A stretch of DNA of 64,000 nucleotides, taken from Monosporascus cannonballus. Taxonomy: Eukaryota > Ascomycota > Sordariomycetes > Xylariales. This document shows positions 24,060 to 36,162 of this stretch, piece after piece (position 1 is the stretch's first letter; the number at the start of each line of letters is the position of its first letter). Below the pieces are notes generated by a model. It was not told the origin of the DNA. It saw only the letters and a program-made list of their open reading frames with translations, and did no database searches. The stretch spans positions 52,317-116,316 of the forward strand of contig QJNS01000745.1 of the NCBI GenBank assembly GCA_004154925.1. Reading direction: 5' to 3'. Position numbers and translations under genes: made by a program.

Positions 24060-25160
24060 TAAAGGAGTCGAAAAAGAAAATGGGTGAGAAAAGGATAAAG
24101 GAAAAGTATAGGGCCGGGATCTTAAAAAAGAGAACTTATTACGAAAAAAAATTAGATTTTTGACCTAAAAAGTCCAGAGACTAGAAAAGAAAAACGTTCG
24201 ATGTGCTAGAAGAAAGAAACCCGTTTTTTTCGATTTGGCTTCGTTAAAAAGCGTAGCCAAAAAAAGTGGTTTTTAACTCTCGTCGCTTAACGCTGAACGA
24301 ATATAAGAAAAAACTTCGACTTTACCGTTATTTGGCGCAAACAAAATCCGTAAAGGAACCGTATCACCTTTTACTTACTATAAAATGCCAGATGTTAAAG
24401 GTTATAAACCAACTTCTTTTAAACCTTATGATAAATTTAAGAACCTAAACGGATTTTTAGTTTAGATCTAATTTTATCTTAAATTTTACGAAAATTCTTT
24501 AACAGAAAATTACTAGAAAGTGATAACCATTGTTTAATTATTAGCAGAATAAGTTCGCCAATAGTTCGAACCTGTTTTAACGGATTACCTGAAAAGGTAC
24601 TCAGAAAAATCATTTAACTTTATTAATTACATTTTTAATAAATATAAATATTTCGAAAAGAAATGCGAATTTTATTTGGAAATCTAGATAAACAATAATA
24701 TGCAGTTAAATAACTTTATTCCTTTTGCTAAACCAAGCTAATGTTCGAATATACGACCGAATTTAACCGTTTGGCAGCCATTTCTATTTTTTTTTTTAAA
24801 AAATAGCGTTATTTTATCCTTATTATAACGGCTTAAAGCCTTAAGTTAAAGATGAACTATATATAGAACCCAAAATTAAATTTTTTGCAAAACATACCGA
24901 TAAAGTTATTATAGCTAACCGACGCACTTTTGATCAGTACTTAAAAAAAGGAACCAGCAGATGAAATAATGATAAAAATTTCGGCGACCGAGCCAAAAAA
25001 GACAAGGACAAACTTTAGAAGGAAACGAATGCCGTTTTGAAAAAGCCCCAAAAAATAAATCCAATATGGAATGTTTTAACTGTGACAAAAAGAGATATTT
25101 CAAAAGCGAATATTGTTTTCTTATTAAAAAGAACTCCAAAAAAGGAGAAATTCCTTAACT
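24060..25160 (+). pseudogene. chromovirus Gag remnant
   Basis: A helical retrotransposon Gag region is readable at about 24560-24730 (DYLKRYSEKSFNFINYIF, KKCEFYLEI). The zinc knuckle at 25072-25113 reads CFNCDKKRYFKSEY: a CX2CX4HX4C knuckle whose His and last Cys have become Tyr through C to T and G to A. Gag forms the virus-like particle and binds RNA. Stops are mostly TAA/TAG. Confidence 0.78.
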
Positions 25161-25259
25161 CTAGATAAAAATCAAAATAACTAAATAAAAAATAGATAAT
25201 AAGGCAGAAGAAAAGAAAAAAGAAATTAATTTAATTTCTTCTCAGCCAGAATTCACGAT

Positions 25260-28200
25260 GGCTATAATTATTTAAATTTATAACGATAACTTAAAATACG
25301 AAAATTATTCTATTTGCTACGATTTTAAGATTAAAATCTATAAATATTATCCAGAATAAACGGTTTTTAGAATAGCTATAAAGTTAGGATATTTTTGCCA
25401 TCTTAATACATTTTAATATAAAACGAAAATAATTAGTTTCGACTTAATATCAGGAATTACGAACAATTATCCGCGGAGTTTTACGAACTTCCTATTACGG
25501 TCTGAGCAACGTAATGGGTAGCGCTAGCTCTTATACAGCTGTAAGCACCAGCATGATTGCCACAATTGCAATCATTCCACTGATCTTTGCCCTGGTGGCG
25601 TGATGGTATGGTACAGCTATAACACTTCTCGAATATTCGATATATACCAAAAAACCTTAGCTAAACCGTTATGATTCGCTGTACTTTATCGCTTGTTGCC
25701 TCGACGATTGCCTCGTTTATTCCAGAATTAAAGAGGATCATAACTTTTAGCCTAGATAAAACGAAAAAATACTTATCGAACCTAATAGTAAGTACAAATA
25801 TATAAAAACTCTTCGATAGCTAAAATATCTCAAATTTTTATTACTTATATCTCAATTCAAAGCGAAATCAGAAAATTATATCGAAAAAATATTTATATTA
25901 CTTTCCGATATTTTATATCTAATACGAACTTTTAAATATAGGAATATCTCCTTTAAAAGTATACCTTTCCGACCTTATAACTTAGAAAATACAGAACTAA
26001 GAGTAAACTAAAAGAAAAAGATTACCGTTAGATGTTAGTCAAGCCGAAAAAAACAATACAAATACATAGATGATTATTACACTAAACATACGACCAAAAA
26101 GGCTCGAAAATAAAAACGTTTTTTTTTTGCAAGCAAGCTATGATGGTTAAAAAACGGCCGAAGTCCTCGAAATAAAGGTATCCAAAAGTTCTAATATATA
26201 AGACCTTATATAAAGTGGCCAAAAATACGCAATTAAATCGAAATTCACTTTTAGTATAAAAATAAAACATTTAAAGCCATAATTAATTAAGAATCGAAAA
26301 CAACTTTATTTTTTCTACAATAGCAGAAAAACATTAAATTTTCTGAAAATACAAACTGAAATTTTACAAATTATATATAATAAACGAAACCTTATTTATA
26401 TACGAAAACGAACGAATCTTTTGAAAAACTTAAAAATTTTCGATATGAATTTAAAAAATATAAAGAACGAATTTCGTTGAATACCGCTAATATCTTTAAG
26501 CATAATATCATTTTAGGAATACCATGAATTGAATCCAGTAATTCACTTATTAACTAAAGATATTAAACATTTTTTAAGAAAATAAGCTATTTGAAAAAAA
26601 CGACTAGGAAATTTGTTATACTATTAAGGAAGTCCAAATTTCAAATTAAGCTTTCGCAGTATTATCTAAGTACTAAAGGTTTGAAAAATTGTTTAAAGAT
26701 AAAGAAAATTACGAATTACCGCTACATAATTAATAAGATCATAAGATATTCATCAAAAAGAATATTATTCTAAATTTTACAAAATTTACTATATAAACCT
26801 TAACAAATTAAAGGCCTTATATAAAAATATTTAACTTAATTTAAAAAAAGGACATAATTAGCCCTTTAATTCTCTCGCTAGATATCTTGTTCTTATAGTA
26901 CTAAAAACTAAGATAAAAAACAAAAGAATAATAAAAACGAAAACCTAGTTTTTAGAAAAATAATTAATTATAAATAATTAAATAATATCACGATTAAAAC
27001 AGATATCTCTTAACCTTTATAAGTACGTTAAAAAACGCTAGCAAAGTAAAATGGTTCACTGTACTTAATCTCCGAAACAACTATTATCGTATCGAAGTAG
27101 CTAAAAAAGAAAAATAAAGAACGGCATTTAAAACGATATATAAATTTTACGAATATAAAGTAATACTTGTAGGATTTATTAATACCCAGCTGGTTTTCAA
27201 CGCTTAGTTATGATTACGCTTAGAAAATTCCTAAATAAATTTGTGTTCGTTTACCTCGACGACTTTCTTATTTTTTTCGAAACTTTGAAAAAACACAAAA
27301 AATACGTTATCTAAGTGCTCAGAACATAGACGAAAAAGGCATTCGAATTAACTTAGCCAAAAGTATATAGTATACGTAAAAGCTAAACTTTTTGGGATAT
27401 ATTTTTATTTTCGCTCAAATTTAAATTTAACGCTTTAAAATAAAAGCAGTTAAACATTAGCTTATTTTTTAATAAAGTAACCGTGACAGATATCTAGCAA
27501 ATCTTAGAATTTACGGATTACGTACGCGGTCTAATTAAAGGCTACGGAGATATAGTTAGATTATTAAGAAAATTTACTACTAAAAAGTATATAAAACAGG
27601 AATTTGAACTTCTAGAAAATATAAAAAAAATATTTCAAATCTTAAAAAATACGATTCTTAACGAATTTATAATAGGATTATTTAACGCAAACAAAAAAAA
27701 ACGCTTAAAAACGGATGTTTTAAATTACGTACTAGGTGCCGTCTTAAAACAATTAAAAATAACGGCAAATGGTACATAATGGCGTATTACTTAAAAGCAT
27801 TCCGAAACGCAAAATTTAGAAATCCGATTTACGACAAAGAAATTACTGGCGATAATTAACGCTTTTAAAAAATAAGAACCTTTCGATATTTACTTTAATT
27901 ACAAAAACTTTATTCGATTTATAAAAATACAAAAATGAAATAAACGACATAAAACTTATATAGTTTTTTTATCAAAATTCAACTTTAAAATATATTATAT
28001 TAAAGAAAAACAACATCTAGGTAGATATTTTAATTACAAAGGCGATTACGATTTCAAAATTCTTAGAAAAAGCATATAAATGTTATAGTACAACTAGAAT
28101 AAAATTATAAAGTTATGCGAAAATCTAAAAACAATATTTCTCGAATTTTTAATACGATTTCGGAATTCCTATAACAAAAAGAAAAAAAAGATGTTTAGTA

Positions 28201-29580
28201 GTTAAAGAAACGACTAAATAACCAGCTACTATACTATGGCAAAATTTATATTCTAAAGAATTAATAAGAATAGTTTGTAAAAGAATTTTACGAAAACCTA
28301 TTATATAAATATTAAAAGATTTTCGAAACGATCCGATAGTTACAGAAAAAGTACGATTTTCTAGAGTTATACTATATAGTTAAAAACATTGTTAAAAATT
28401 GTAATATTTATAATAAAACCAAGGTAGTACGTTTCAAATCTTATAAATTATTATAACTTACTGATATTTTTAACAAAGTATAAAATACCATAATTTAAAA
28501 TTTTATTACTAGTTTACTTCTAATTAAAAACCCAATTATTAAAATCTAATATAACGGAATCTAGGTAATTATTAATAGATTTACATAATACAGGTACTTT
28601 TTACCTTTTAAAGGAAACGTAACGGCAAAATAATTATCTTATATCTTTATTAGATACTATTTCGATAAAAATAGAAACTTAAAAAGGATTGTTTTTAATA
28701 AAAATATACTTTTTATTTCAAAATTAGATATTAGTTTTTTTTAAATAAATAAGTATTAAACTTAATTTGTCGACAGCCTATTATCCGTAAACTAACGGCT
28801 AAACCGAAAAATTAAACTAAACTTTGAAATAATATTTTCGAAATTATATTAACTACTAAGAAAATAGCTGAGTAAAACTTTTATTATTGGCACAAATCGC
28901 CTATAATATATCTGTTAACGAAAACATGGGCGTACTCTTATATGCAGCTGTATATAGACATAGAGCAAAAACAAAACGACTTAAATAACTATTTAACAAA
29001 ATACCAAAAATTATTACAATAACCCTAAAAGTAGAAATATGAATAGCAAAAATCAAAACGATTCAAACTCGTTTTTAAAACGAATTATAATTTCTTTAAT
29101 AACGAATACTCCGTTATTATAATAAAAAAAGAATTAGAGAACTCATTTTAGTAAAAGAAAATAAGGTTTATTTGTTACACTAAAAACTAAACGCAATCTT
29201 AAATATTTTTTAAATTAAAATAAAAATATTTAATAACAAGCTTAATTTTAAAAAGTTTAGCTCGTTTAAAACGGATAAAGTTATTTTTAAAATCAGCAAC
29301 CGATTATTATTACCTAAAATCATAGGAATACATTCTGTTTTTTACGTTTTTTTTACTAGGATTAGCACTTAAGAACGTCTCGTTAAAAATAGTTTTAGAA
29401 ATTAAGAAACATTTTGACGAATACGAAATCAAACAAATATTAAATTTCAAAGTGGTTAAAAACAAAATTTATTATCTAATAAAGTAAAAGAATTATCTAT
29501 TTGAAGAAAATATATAGGAACTACTTAACCACTTAACGAACGTAATAAACCTGGTTAAAACGTTCTACCGCCAAAATTCT
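25260..29580 (+). pseudogene. chromovirus Pol remnant (protease to chromodomain)
   Basis: NIILGIP-IESSN near 26500-26545 is the segment that ends gypsy proteases. RT blocks AFKTIYKFYEYKVI (about 27128-27170) and FVYLDDFLIFF (about 27247-27280) keep both catalytic aspartates. RNase H is seen near 27690-27860 (LNYVLGAVLKQ, KKLLAIINAFKK). The integrase zinc-binding region near 28270-28420 and the block TAYYPQTNGQTEK near 28773 follow. A chromodomain at about 29419-29575 reads EYEIKQILNFKVV, then YYLIK-KNYLFEEN and LNHLTN; its tryptophans are now stops. The order is that of a canonical chromovirus. The reading frame is interrupted by a short TG...CA repeat at 25493-25624. Confidence 0.88.
25493..25624 (+). 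repeat. short TG...CA repeat, copy 1 (solo LTR or miniature element)
   Basis: 132 bp, TATTACGG...GCTATAACA, matching 62553-62676 (TGTTACGG...GCCATAACA). TAAGCACCAGCATGATTGCC is identical in both. Flanks CTTCC and CTTCT fit a 5-bp target duplication with one C to T. It lies within the Gag-Pol junction of the chromovirus and is much less mutated than its surroundings, so it inserted late. Confidence 0.72.
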
Positions 29581-30316
29581 AACCGACCGTTTCTAACGCG
29601 GCTAAGGTTGCGAGCGACAGAGATTCCCTATTTAAATTTAACTTTGCGGCGTTTTAATCGAAAAAATAAACGCCTCCGTAATAACGTTTATCTCGAAAAC
29701 AAATTATACTTATTTCGTTTCTATATGCCGCTATTTCTTCTTTATCTTTTTCTATTTTTCCAATTAATCTAATTTTAAACTTTTTTTCAATAATTCTACC
29801 GCTCCTTTTTTTTTTGATAAGGTCCTATTAAAAACGTAATCGCCTTAATTTTCTAATAAACTTTGACGATTTTTCGTTTTGTTTCCGACGCTCCTTTTTT
29901 ACGGATTTCTGGTGCGCCAAAATTTTATTCTCTAACGCGCGCTGCTTTTTTTTATAACCGCTTTTATATTTTATTTATTTTTTAAAAGGAATTTATAATT
30001 AAAACGTTATAAAAAGGGCGTTAACGACAAATACAATAATTACAATACAGTAACTTAAAAACGTAAAAATAATGGGTTTTACCGAACCGAATATAATTAA
30101 AGTAAAAAAAAAACTTTGACGCCGAACTTTTCAATTAACTTAATACGAATATCGCGAAAATCGCGTTAATTTAAGCAAACTTTTTTTTCTTTTCGAATAC
30201 GGCCTGTTATTTGGAATTAGCTGAACATTACTAAGCAAACTTTTTTTAACAAAATAAGGAAGCTATTTACGATTTTTATTTTTGGAATAAAAATCCTTAA
30301 AAAAAGAAAAAAATAT

Positions 30317-30699
30317 TATAGGAACAGAGGTTGCTATCTCGAAAAGATTAACCTTTAAGGCCTAACGTAAACCTGCTACGGCTAAACTCCGGATAGGGAA
30401 GCTTAGCTGTCGATATAATCTGGCTAATCTAGGTAATCTGGGACCAGATCATACAAATTTAGCAGATTACGATATTTTTACTATAAAAAATTAGGATATA
30501 TAATAAATCGGGTTTTTATATAAATAGCACTTACTTAGTTTCGTTCTTTAGCTATTAATCTAAGCTTATAACTAAAGGTAGTCGATTTTTATTATAAAAA
30601 GGTTTTTAAATTATTTCTCGCCTTATTATTACCTGCAAATTAAAACCCTTTTCGGATACTGCTTATACCTCTAGATAGATGTATGACAGGTTCGTTATA
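30317..30699 (+). repeat. chromovirus 3' LTR
   Basis: 383 bp, TATAGGAACAGAGG...GTTCGTTATA. It differs from the 5' LTR mostly by C/T and G/A, plus a few short indels. Confidence 0.85.
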
Positions 30700-31750
30700 T
30701 TTAATTATTTCTTTAGAACACATTATTATTTTCTTAACGTGTTTTAAATTAACTTTCTAATTTTTTATATTTTATATCAAATTCTTTATCGTAATAGTTC
30801 TTATTTATACCGGGCTCGAATTTTATTAACATTTTATTTATATTTATTGAATACACTTTCGCTTAAATTAATTCACAAACTTTTGAAATAAAGGCTTTAT
30901 TATTTTATTATCAAGGTTTTTTATAAATATTTCGGTAATATCTTTTTCTTCTAATTATAATGTTATGTTTAAGTTTTATCTTCACTTTCAATTATTTCGA
31001 ATTCTATAAATGTTAAGGCAGTATTTTAAAAAATAACAAATATATTTTTATTTTATTTTTAAATTCGATATAATATAATCCAATCATAAAATATGTTTTT
31101 TTCCTATTCTTTAAATTATTAATTATCGATTCTGATTTTTCTTATAATATACTTACTTAAATTAATAAATTATACGATTTGAATAACTTTATTTTTTGTA
31201 TTATTTTTAATTTTTTTATAAAATATAGCGATGAAAACGTTAATTTTGTTTTTTTGTTAGTTTTTAACAATAACAGTTTTAAAAATACGTGCGCATTTAA
31301 ATATTACCTTTTTATTATCGTAATTAAAGGATTCATTATACAGTAAACCGTTTTTTATTAAAATTATCGAAATTTATGCGTAATTTGTTTTCTAAATTAA
31401 TATATAAAAAAGAATTTCGTTTATAAAATATTTCTATTCGATTTTCTTTTTTTCAAATTATTCCTTATAACGAGTTCGCATTAATTAACCGCATTTCTAT
31501 TAAGTATACTTTTATAGCTAAAACTTGATTTGCTAGTGTATTAAAAGAAAAAAAAATTGAAAATAAATACGTACTTAAATAAAGCAAATTCGAAATTTTC
31601 CTTTTCCACTATATGGTTTCGGTTTTTTAAGTTTTATTTTAATAAAAGAAATATGCATAAATTAAATAACTTCAACTTAATTAATAAATTATTGAAATTC
31701 CGTTTTAATTTTTTAAATTTCGGCTTAAAATTATTAAATAAAACTTTATG
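30700..31750 (-). pseudogene. Gag region of gypsy element F
   Basis: It aligns with 60780-61890, where a minus-strand Gag is readable. Here mutation is too heavy to read protein blocks directly, so the call rests on that alignment and on the adjoining LTR. Confidence 0.5.
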
Positions 31751-31753
31751 ATT

Positions 31754-32121
31754 TATAAAACTTGAAAATTTAATTAATTTTTAAATTCAAATCGTACAGA
31801 TTTATATTAATAAAAGTATTACAAAAATTTATATAATAAAAATAATAATTAATTATATTTTAAAATATTAAAACTAGTTTAAATAATAAACTATTATTAT
31901 AAATTATTATTACTTAAATTATTAAATTAAGTACTTTTATATATGATAACTTATTATTTTTATTTAAACTCGGTTTTAAAGATTTTATAATCGATTCTGT
32001 CGAACCCAGCTCTAAAGGCTCTACGATCGATCCTGTCGAGCCATCACGTGACTCGACCCACTTAGCCCGTAGATCCTTGTTGCGACCGTTTCCTGAGGCC
32101 GCGCCCTGTCAAGCCTTAACA
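31754..32121 (-). repeat. LTR of element F, half mutated and half intact
   Basis: On the minus strand it starts TGTTAAGGCTTGACAGGG and shares GCGCGGCC...GGAAACGGTCG with the LTRs at 40054 and 46194. The outer 130 bp (31985-32121) are GC-balanced, while the inner part is AT-rich. It contains the palindrome TCACGTGA (32044-32051), also found in the LTR at 50151. Confidence 0.78.
31969..32040 (-). repeat. two 36-bp tandem units inside the LTR
   Basis: Unit 31969-32004 and unit 32005-32040 align without gaps. The inner one shows RIP-type changes relative to the outer one (GATCGATC became AATCGATT, and so on). Equivalent doubled units can be seen in the LTRs at 40130-40205 and 46280-46360. Confidence 0.75.
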
Positions 32122-33225
32122 CTGTCCAAGCGCCGAAAGACCCAGTGCGCTACGATATGTTCAAGCACACCCTCTCTTCCGAGCCTTTTCCTTCCGCATT
32201 TGAACTCCGCTGTGGGGAGCCTGTTTTGGACCTTATATGTCACCTATCCTCTTTCGCACATCTTGCCGGATATGCGGGCCGACCCGGAACAACTGAGCCC
32301 CTGCTTTTGGTGATAAGGCTGCCACCTATTTTGGCTGATGCATCTCGAGATCGCTAGTGATTGAATCCAACGGTGAATTGCCTTCGGATTAACGATCAGT
32401 ATCCTACGGGACAAAGCCAAAGCGTGGTCCAAGTGGCGACGGTTCTTAGGTTCCATGGTGCGGGTCTCAGCAGGTTCACACTCGCAGTCTCTACAACGGC
32501 GTGAAACAGCATCTGAGTCTTCTCTAGTATCACAGTTAGGCTGATCATCGGAAAAAGTTGCACAACGTCTGAAAGGCGTAAATGGCCCTAATTAGATTGG
32601 GGCTCTTGGGGGCAGTAGCTAGGAAGCTCTACATATAGTTTGAGAGCCGCGGAATAAGGCTTTTCCGAGCTGCCTACTAACCAAGTTGCGCCTTTTCTGT
32701 AACACCTAGTAGGTATTTTTTTTCCCCAAAATGTCTTGTCATCCACTGTCCCACCGCCAGGCTGCTTGTGCTCAGCATGACCTTATTACATTTGCCAAAA
32801 TTAGGCCGACGCTCCACCACCCCCCCGCCAGGTTCTACTGCATCACTCCCCTTCCTCCTAACCAGGATGTAAGGGTGAGGGAGGAACCACCCACCGAAAA
32901 TTATCCGCAGCCCATGGTTACCCGCGGGTAATGTCAAGGACGTATGGGCGACCCATGGTTCCTTAGTAATAAATAAGAAAACCTGCGAGTACTTAATAGT
33001 TTTACGAAGAGCGAATTACAGCTTGTTAGTTTTTTAAAATTTATTAAGTGATGTTATATAACATAAAATGGTGAAAATATTTATAGAATGTACGTAATAC
33101 TAAACACTATTTCTCGAAATAATCGCTATGAAAGACCGATTGGGTACACGCAGGTGGGTACCCGCCGACTTAGATGGGGAGTAAAGGGGTACCCGTTCCC
33201 TCACCCTACAAGATGTCGTTGACTG
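32122..33225. other. GC island between LTR and membrane protein gene
   Basis: Several short open frames on both strands (60-86 codons) resemble nothing known. GGGTAC-type words recur at 33143-33205 (GTGGGTACCCGCC, GGGGTACCCG). 32960-33130 is moderately AT-rich. I see no supported gene. Confidence 0.5.
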
Positions 33226-34404
33226 TTACTGACATATTCGCCACTCTAATTCGCTCCCCAGGGAGCTGTGTCTCATGCCGTTTGCAAGGTTGTCCACTTC
33301 GGCCGTTAAGTGTGGATATCGACATCTGCTAGACGGCCTTTTGTCTCGCGGCCGAACTCGTTGGAGAAGTCGTGCGAACGGCTGTCTCACACACGGAATA
33401 CATGCCGCGATAATTCTACATCAAAGCACAAATATTAGTTACTTGAAATAGCGCCTCTTCATCTCTAGCTAGCCTTCCAATATTCGACTTACCCTAGGTG
33501 TACTTCAACCAACGTCCAAAATTGAACCTTGATAGAAAATACGAGGATATCTTCGTGCGCTATAAGCACTATTAGCGTACAGCGGCGATGAGAATTCCGT
33601 GTGGGCACACCTGGACTAGTTATGGCAAGTGCCAGAGTAAGCTTGAAACTAGACGCAAAGGTGGCAACAACACCTAGACCCATAAGGACGGCCACGATTA
33701 TCTTGTCGCGTAACGGCCTCCCGATACGAACAACAAAAAGAAGAGGTGCAATAGATAGTGTGAGGTCCGAAGCAATATTCATTGCTATAGTCGTAGTAAT
33801 TGATGTCCGGAGCGTGGATAGGTCCATGCATGTGGAATTCGGTATCGTAGGATCCCACCTGGCCGCAATTGGGTAGCATTCGAGGAGTAAGGCTACGGCG
33901 GTGGCAATGGCAGCGAGAAGGATAAACACCGTCATAAAATGTGAGAATATCCTCCAGCTCCTATAGAGCCGCTGGATTCGGAGGAGAAGGCAAGAGATGC
34001 TGACTTTTGCAAAGGCAAGCGCCCATATCGACAGGAGAACACTGATATACGGATACTTTATCGATCCCATCTGTTGTTCCGGACTAAGAAAAATCCCGTG
34101 ATGTCCCAGGCCGTACCGAAGGCCGATGAACTGCAAAATCCATCCTGGTAGAGCGAAGACCTGCAATAAGCGAATTAGCAATAGGGTGCTTAAGTGAATC
34201 TCCTTGAGGTTGAGAAATTATTCGAACCACGGCTGCGATAATCGCATAGTCATCCCACCACAGACGAAAGTTCGGCGTTGCTCGCGAATAGATGCGAATT
34301 ACAAAGAGCACGAGGGATATAGGGGGGAAAACAACACAAGCAGCGACCAGGTCCGTTGCTAGGAACTCGTCAGAGAGCGATGGGGCTCCGCTGGCATCGG
34401 CCAT
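33226..34404 (-). CDS. Pth11/SAT4-type rhodopsin-domain membrane protein
   Basis: A seven-helix integral membrane protein of the fungal rhodopsin-like domain family, whose better-known relative is the receptor Pth11; the ligand here is unknown. The start is ATG 34404. Intron 1 (34161-34230, GT...AG, branch GCTAATTC) joins WWDDYAIIAAV to FALPGW. A probable in-phase 81-bp intron 2 is 33528-33608. Intron 3 (33416-33492, GTAAGT...GTAG, branch ACTAAT) joins EVHLG to IIAACIPC. The stop TAA is at 33226-33228, giving 316 residues (343 if intron 2 is retained). Family marks: IRIYSR then DDYAII after helix 1, YGLGHH and SPEQ before helix 3, KVSISCLLLRI, the Cys pair in ECYPIAARW...NSTC, and VEVHLGIIAACIP at the last helix. 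No stops or frameshifts are seen, unlike everything around it. The C-terminal tail is short and basic. Confidence 0.87.
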
Positions 34405-36160
34405 GATCGACAGATGCCAAACAGGCTCAAGGGTGCGTTACATACGATGAGGACAGCGAAAGTGGATCATGAGAAGGCTCAATTGATCGTACCGAGTGGG
34501 GGCTGGGTCGGGGATTTATGACACTTTGACTATGCTAAACAACAGATGGAAGAGGAACTAAGTCGCCTAAGATAGCGTGAAGCCCTAAGGTGCAGTAAAC
34601 GCAGGTCCTTTGAACACACTACACTGCCCGTACGTGTAATGCTTCATCCTAAATTGACGTGTCGGTTAGATAAGGTCACCGTCATTGTGCTCGGATTGTA
34701 CCGTCGTGAAGTTTAGGCTATATTGCCCTCTGATTGGCTTTATTCCCTAGTCCTCCCCTGCTGTCGGTAGGTGAGGTTTACGCGGAGACTTACCCCTGCT
34801 TCCGAGTTGTGCGCTGCAGGAATGGTGGTGGTGGGGATGTTGTATTGGGAATGGTTCTAGCTAGCCAGGCGCCCGGGAGAAGGGTTGCAACCGGACTGTA
34901 CCCTGGTGGCATTCCCTGAAACAAATCTGTTTCCACCTAGCCTTATGGGAGGATCTCCGCTGAATCCGGCACGCCAAGGAGGCTCCTGCACATCACTCGC
35001 CAGGGCTAAAAAACGCCACCTGACTAGAGGAGCTCCGTTTTCTTGTCAGGCACTCCCAAATGGGAAACTTTAGACACACAGCCACACACAAACCAGTCGT
35101 AGCCTTAGGCACATACCAATTCTTAAATAACTGAGTTTTCCAACAAGTGTCGCATCGGATAAACCTATACCCTCTGCATTTGTAAATAAAGGGATGTTCC
35201 CTTTAATACCGAACTTACATTACGATATTATATCAAGCTGGGGTAACCGTTTCGAGTGGTTGCGTGTTAAACGACTTTCTCCTGTTCCACGAAATAATTG
35301 CCCGAATAACACGTAATAATTGTCGGACGCTAGCGGTTTCTTTTCTTCAGGAATGCTAGTTTGCGCCAGGCAGAAAAGTTCGAATACAGGTATACTTTCA
35401 TTTGGGTAGGAAACGCTAACGATTTATCTACGACTTGTCATTTCCGATTCGAAGTCCGTGACTACCTACGTAGAAAAGGGAGCTCTTCTAGTCAGGTGGG
35501 GTTTATAGCCCTGACGAGTACGGGCTTAGTTAAACAGAATCAATGGCTGGATTGCTTGCGGGATAACGATAGTGGCAGCGCGTCTGAATCACGAGCCTCA
35601 CTCGTACAAGGCCTGCTCCAACGGCGGCGGTGTGTTTGTGTCCAATGACGTCCCCCATCCCAATGGCCGGTTTGCATCCGTGAGTGATTTGCTCGAGTCG
35701 TGATATGCGATAAGATCGGTGCTGGCCTAGTGATGAAATGCGCGCATAAGACATATCCCCGCGGCGCTTTAGTTCGAAGAAAATTATCAAGAGAGTGAGC
35801 TTTAGATCTTCTGGCCGACAAGGTGCCTCTCCCGGCAGGGCTGAGCCAAAGTGGGGTCCAACAACTGTGGCAACTGCAAAATCATAATTTAGTCATACCC
35901 CAGGATCTTCGTGTGGGTGCTGGCTGGTAAATCTTAGCTATCCCGACCCAATGGTCTAGGTCGGCGATTGAGGGAAAGCCAAATGTAGGATTCAGGACCC
36001 TGGGCAGGGTGGAGGCAGGACTCCACACCGCCCCTCTTTGGGCAAATCTGACCTCGCGTACCCCGTGGTCCTGGCACCCTTGGCTCTCTAATTGCAATGG
36101 TCCTGCGACTTGGCATGAAGGGAGCAACCTCAACGTTTTACGGAGTAACACTTGATAAGA
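34405..36160. other. GC island upstream of the membrane protein gene, no gene recognised
   Basis: It has no RIP damage. The longest coherent plus-strand frame (35361-35648, 95 codons, ATG start) has no known domain; the frames overlapping it on the minus strand look like shadows. The region probably contains the promoter of the minus-strand gene and possibly decayed host sequence. Confidence 0.45.
34732..34737 (-). promoter_or_regulatory. possible CCAAT box upstream of the membrane protein gene
   Basis: GATTGG on the plus strand reads CCAATC on the gene's strand, about 330 bp upstream of its ATG. This is a common fungal promoter position for CCAAT-binding complexes. A match this short could be chance. 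Confidence 0.3.
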
Positions 36161-36162
36161 TA

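Larger units (their letters stand above)
23348..30699 (+). mobile_element. Ty3/gypsy chromovirus with both LTRs
   Basis: LTRs at 23348-23757 and 30317-30699 flank Gag, protease, RT, RNase H, integrase and chromodomain remnants in standard order. A purine run (AAAAAAAGAAAAAAA) precedes the 3' LTR. It lies inside element F: both flanks align to neighbouring parts of 60480-61890. I find no convincing target duplication (AATAT on the left, TTTAA on the right). RIP damage is present throughout. Confidence 0.9.
22620..32121 (-). mobile_element. gypsy element F, minus strand, truncated and interrupted
   Basis: A 368-bp LTR (31754-32121) lies at the 5' end on the minus strand. It is followed leftward by 30700-31750 and 23026-23347, which together align with the Gag half (about 60480-61890) of the gypsy element at 55771-62215. 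The 7.35-kb chromovirus 23348-30699 and the solo LTR 22816-23019 lie inside it. The left end fades out at the GC island near 22600, so Pol and the second LTR are missing. Confidence 0.7.
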
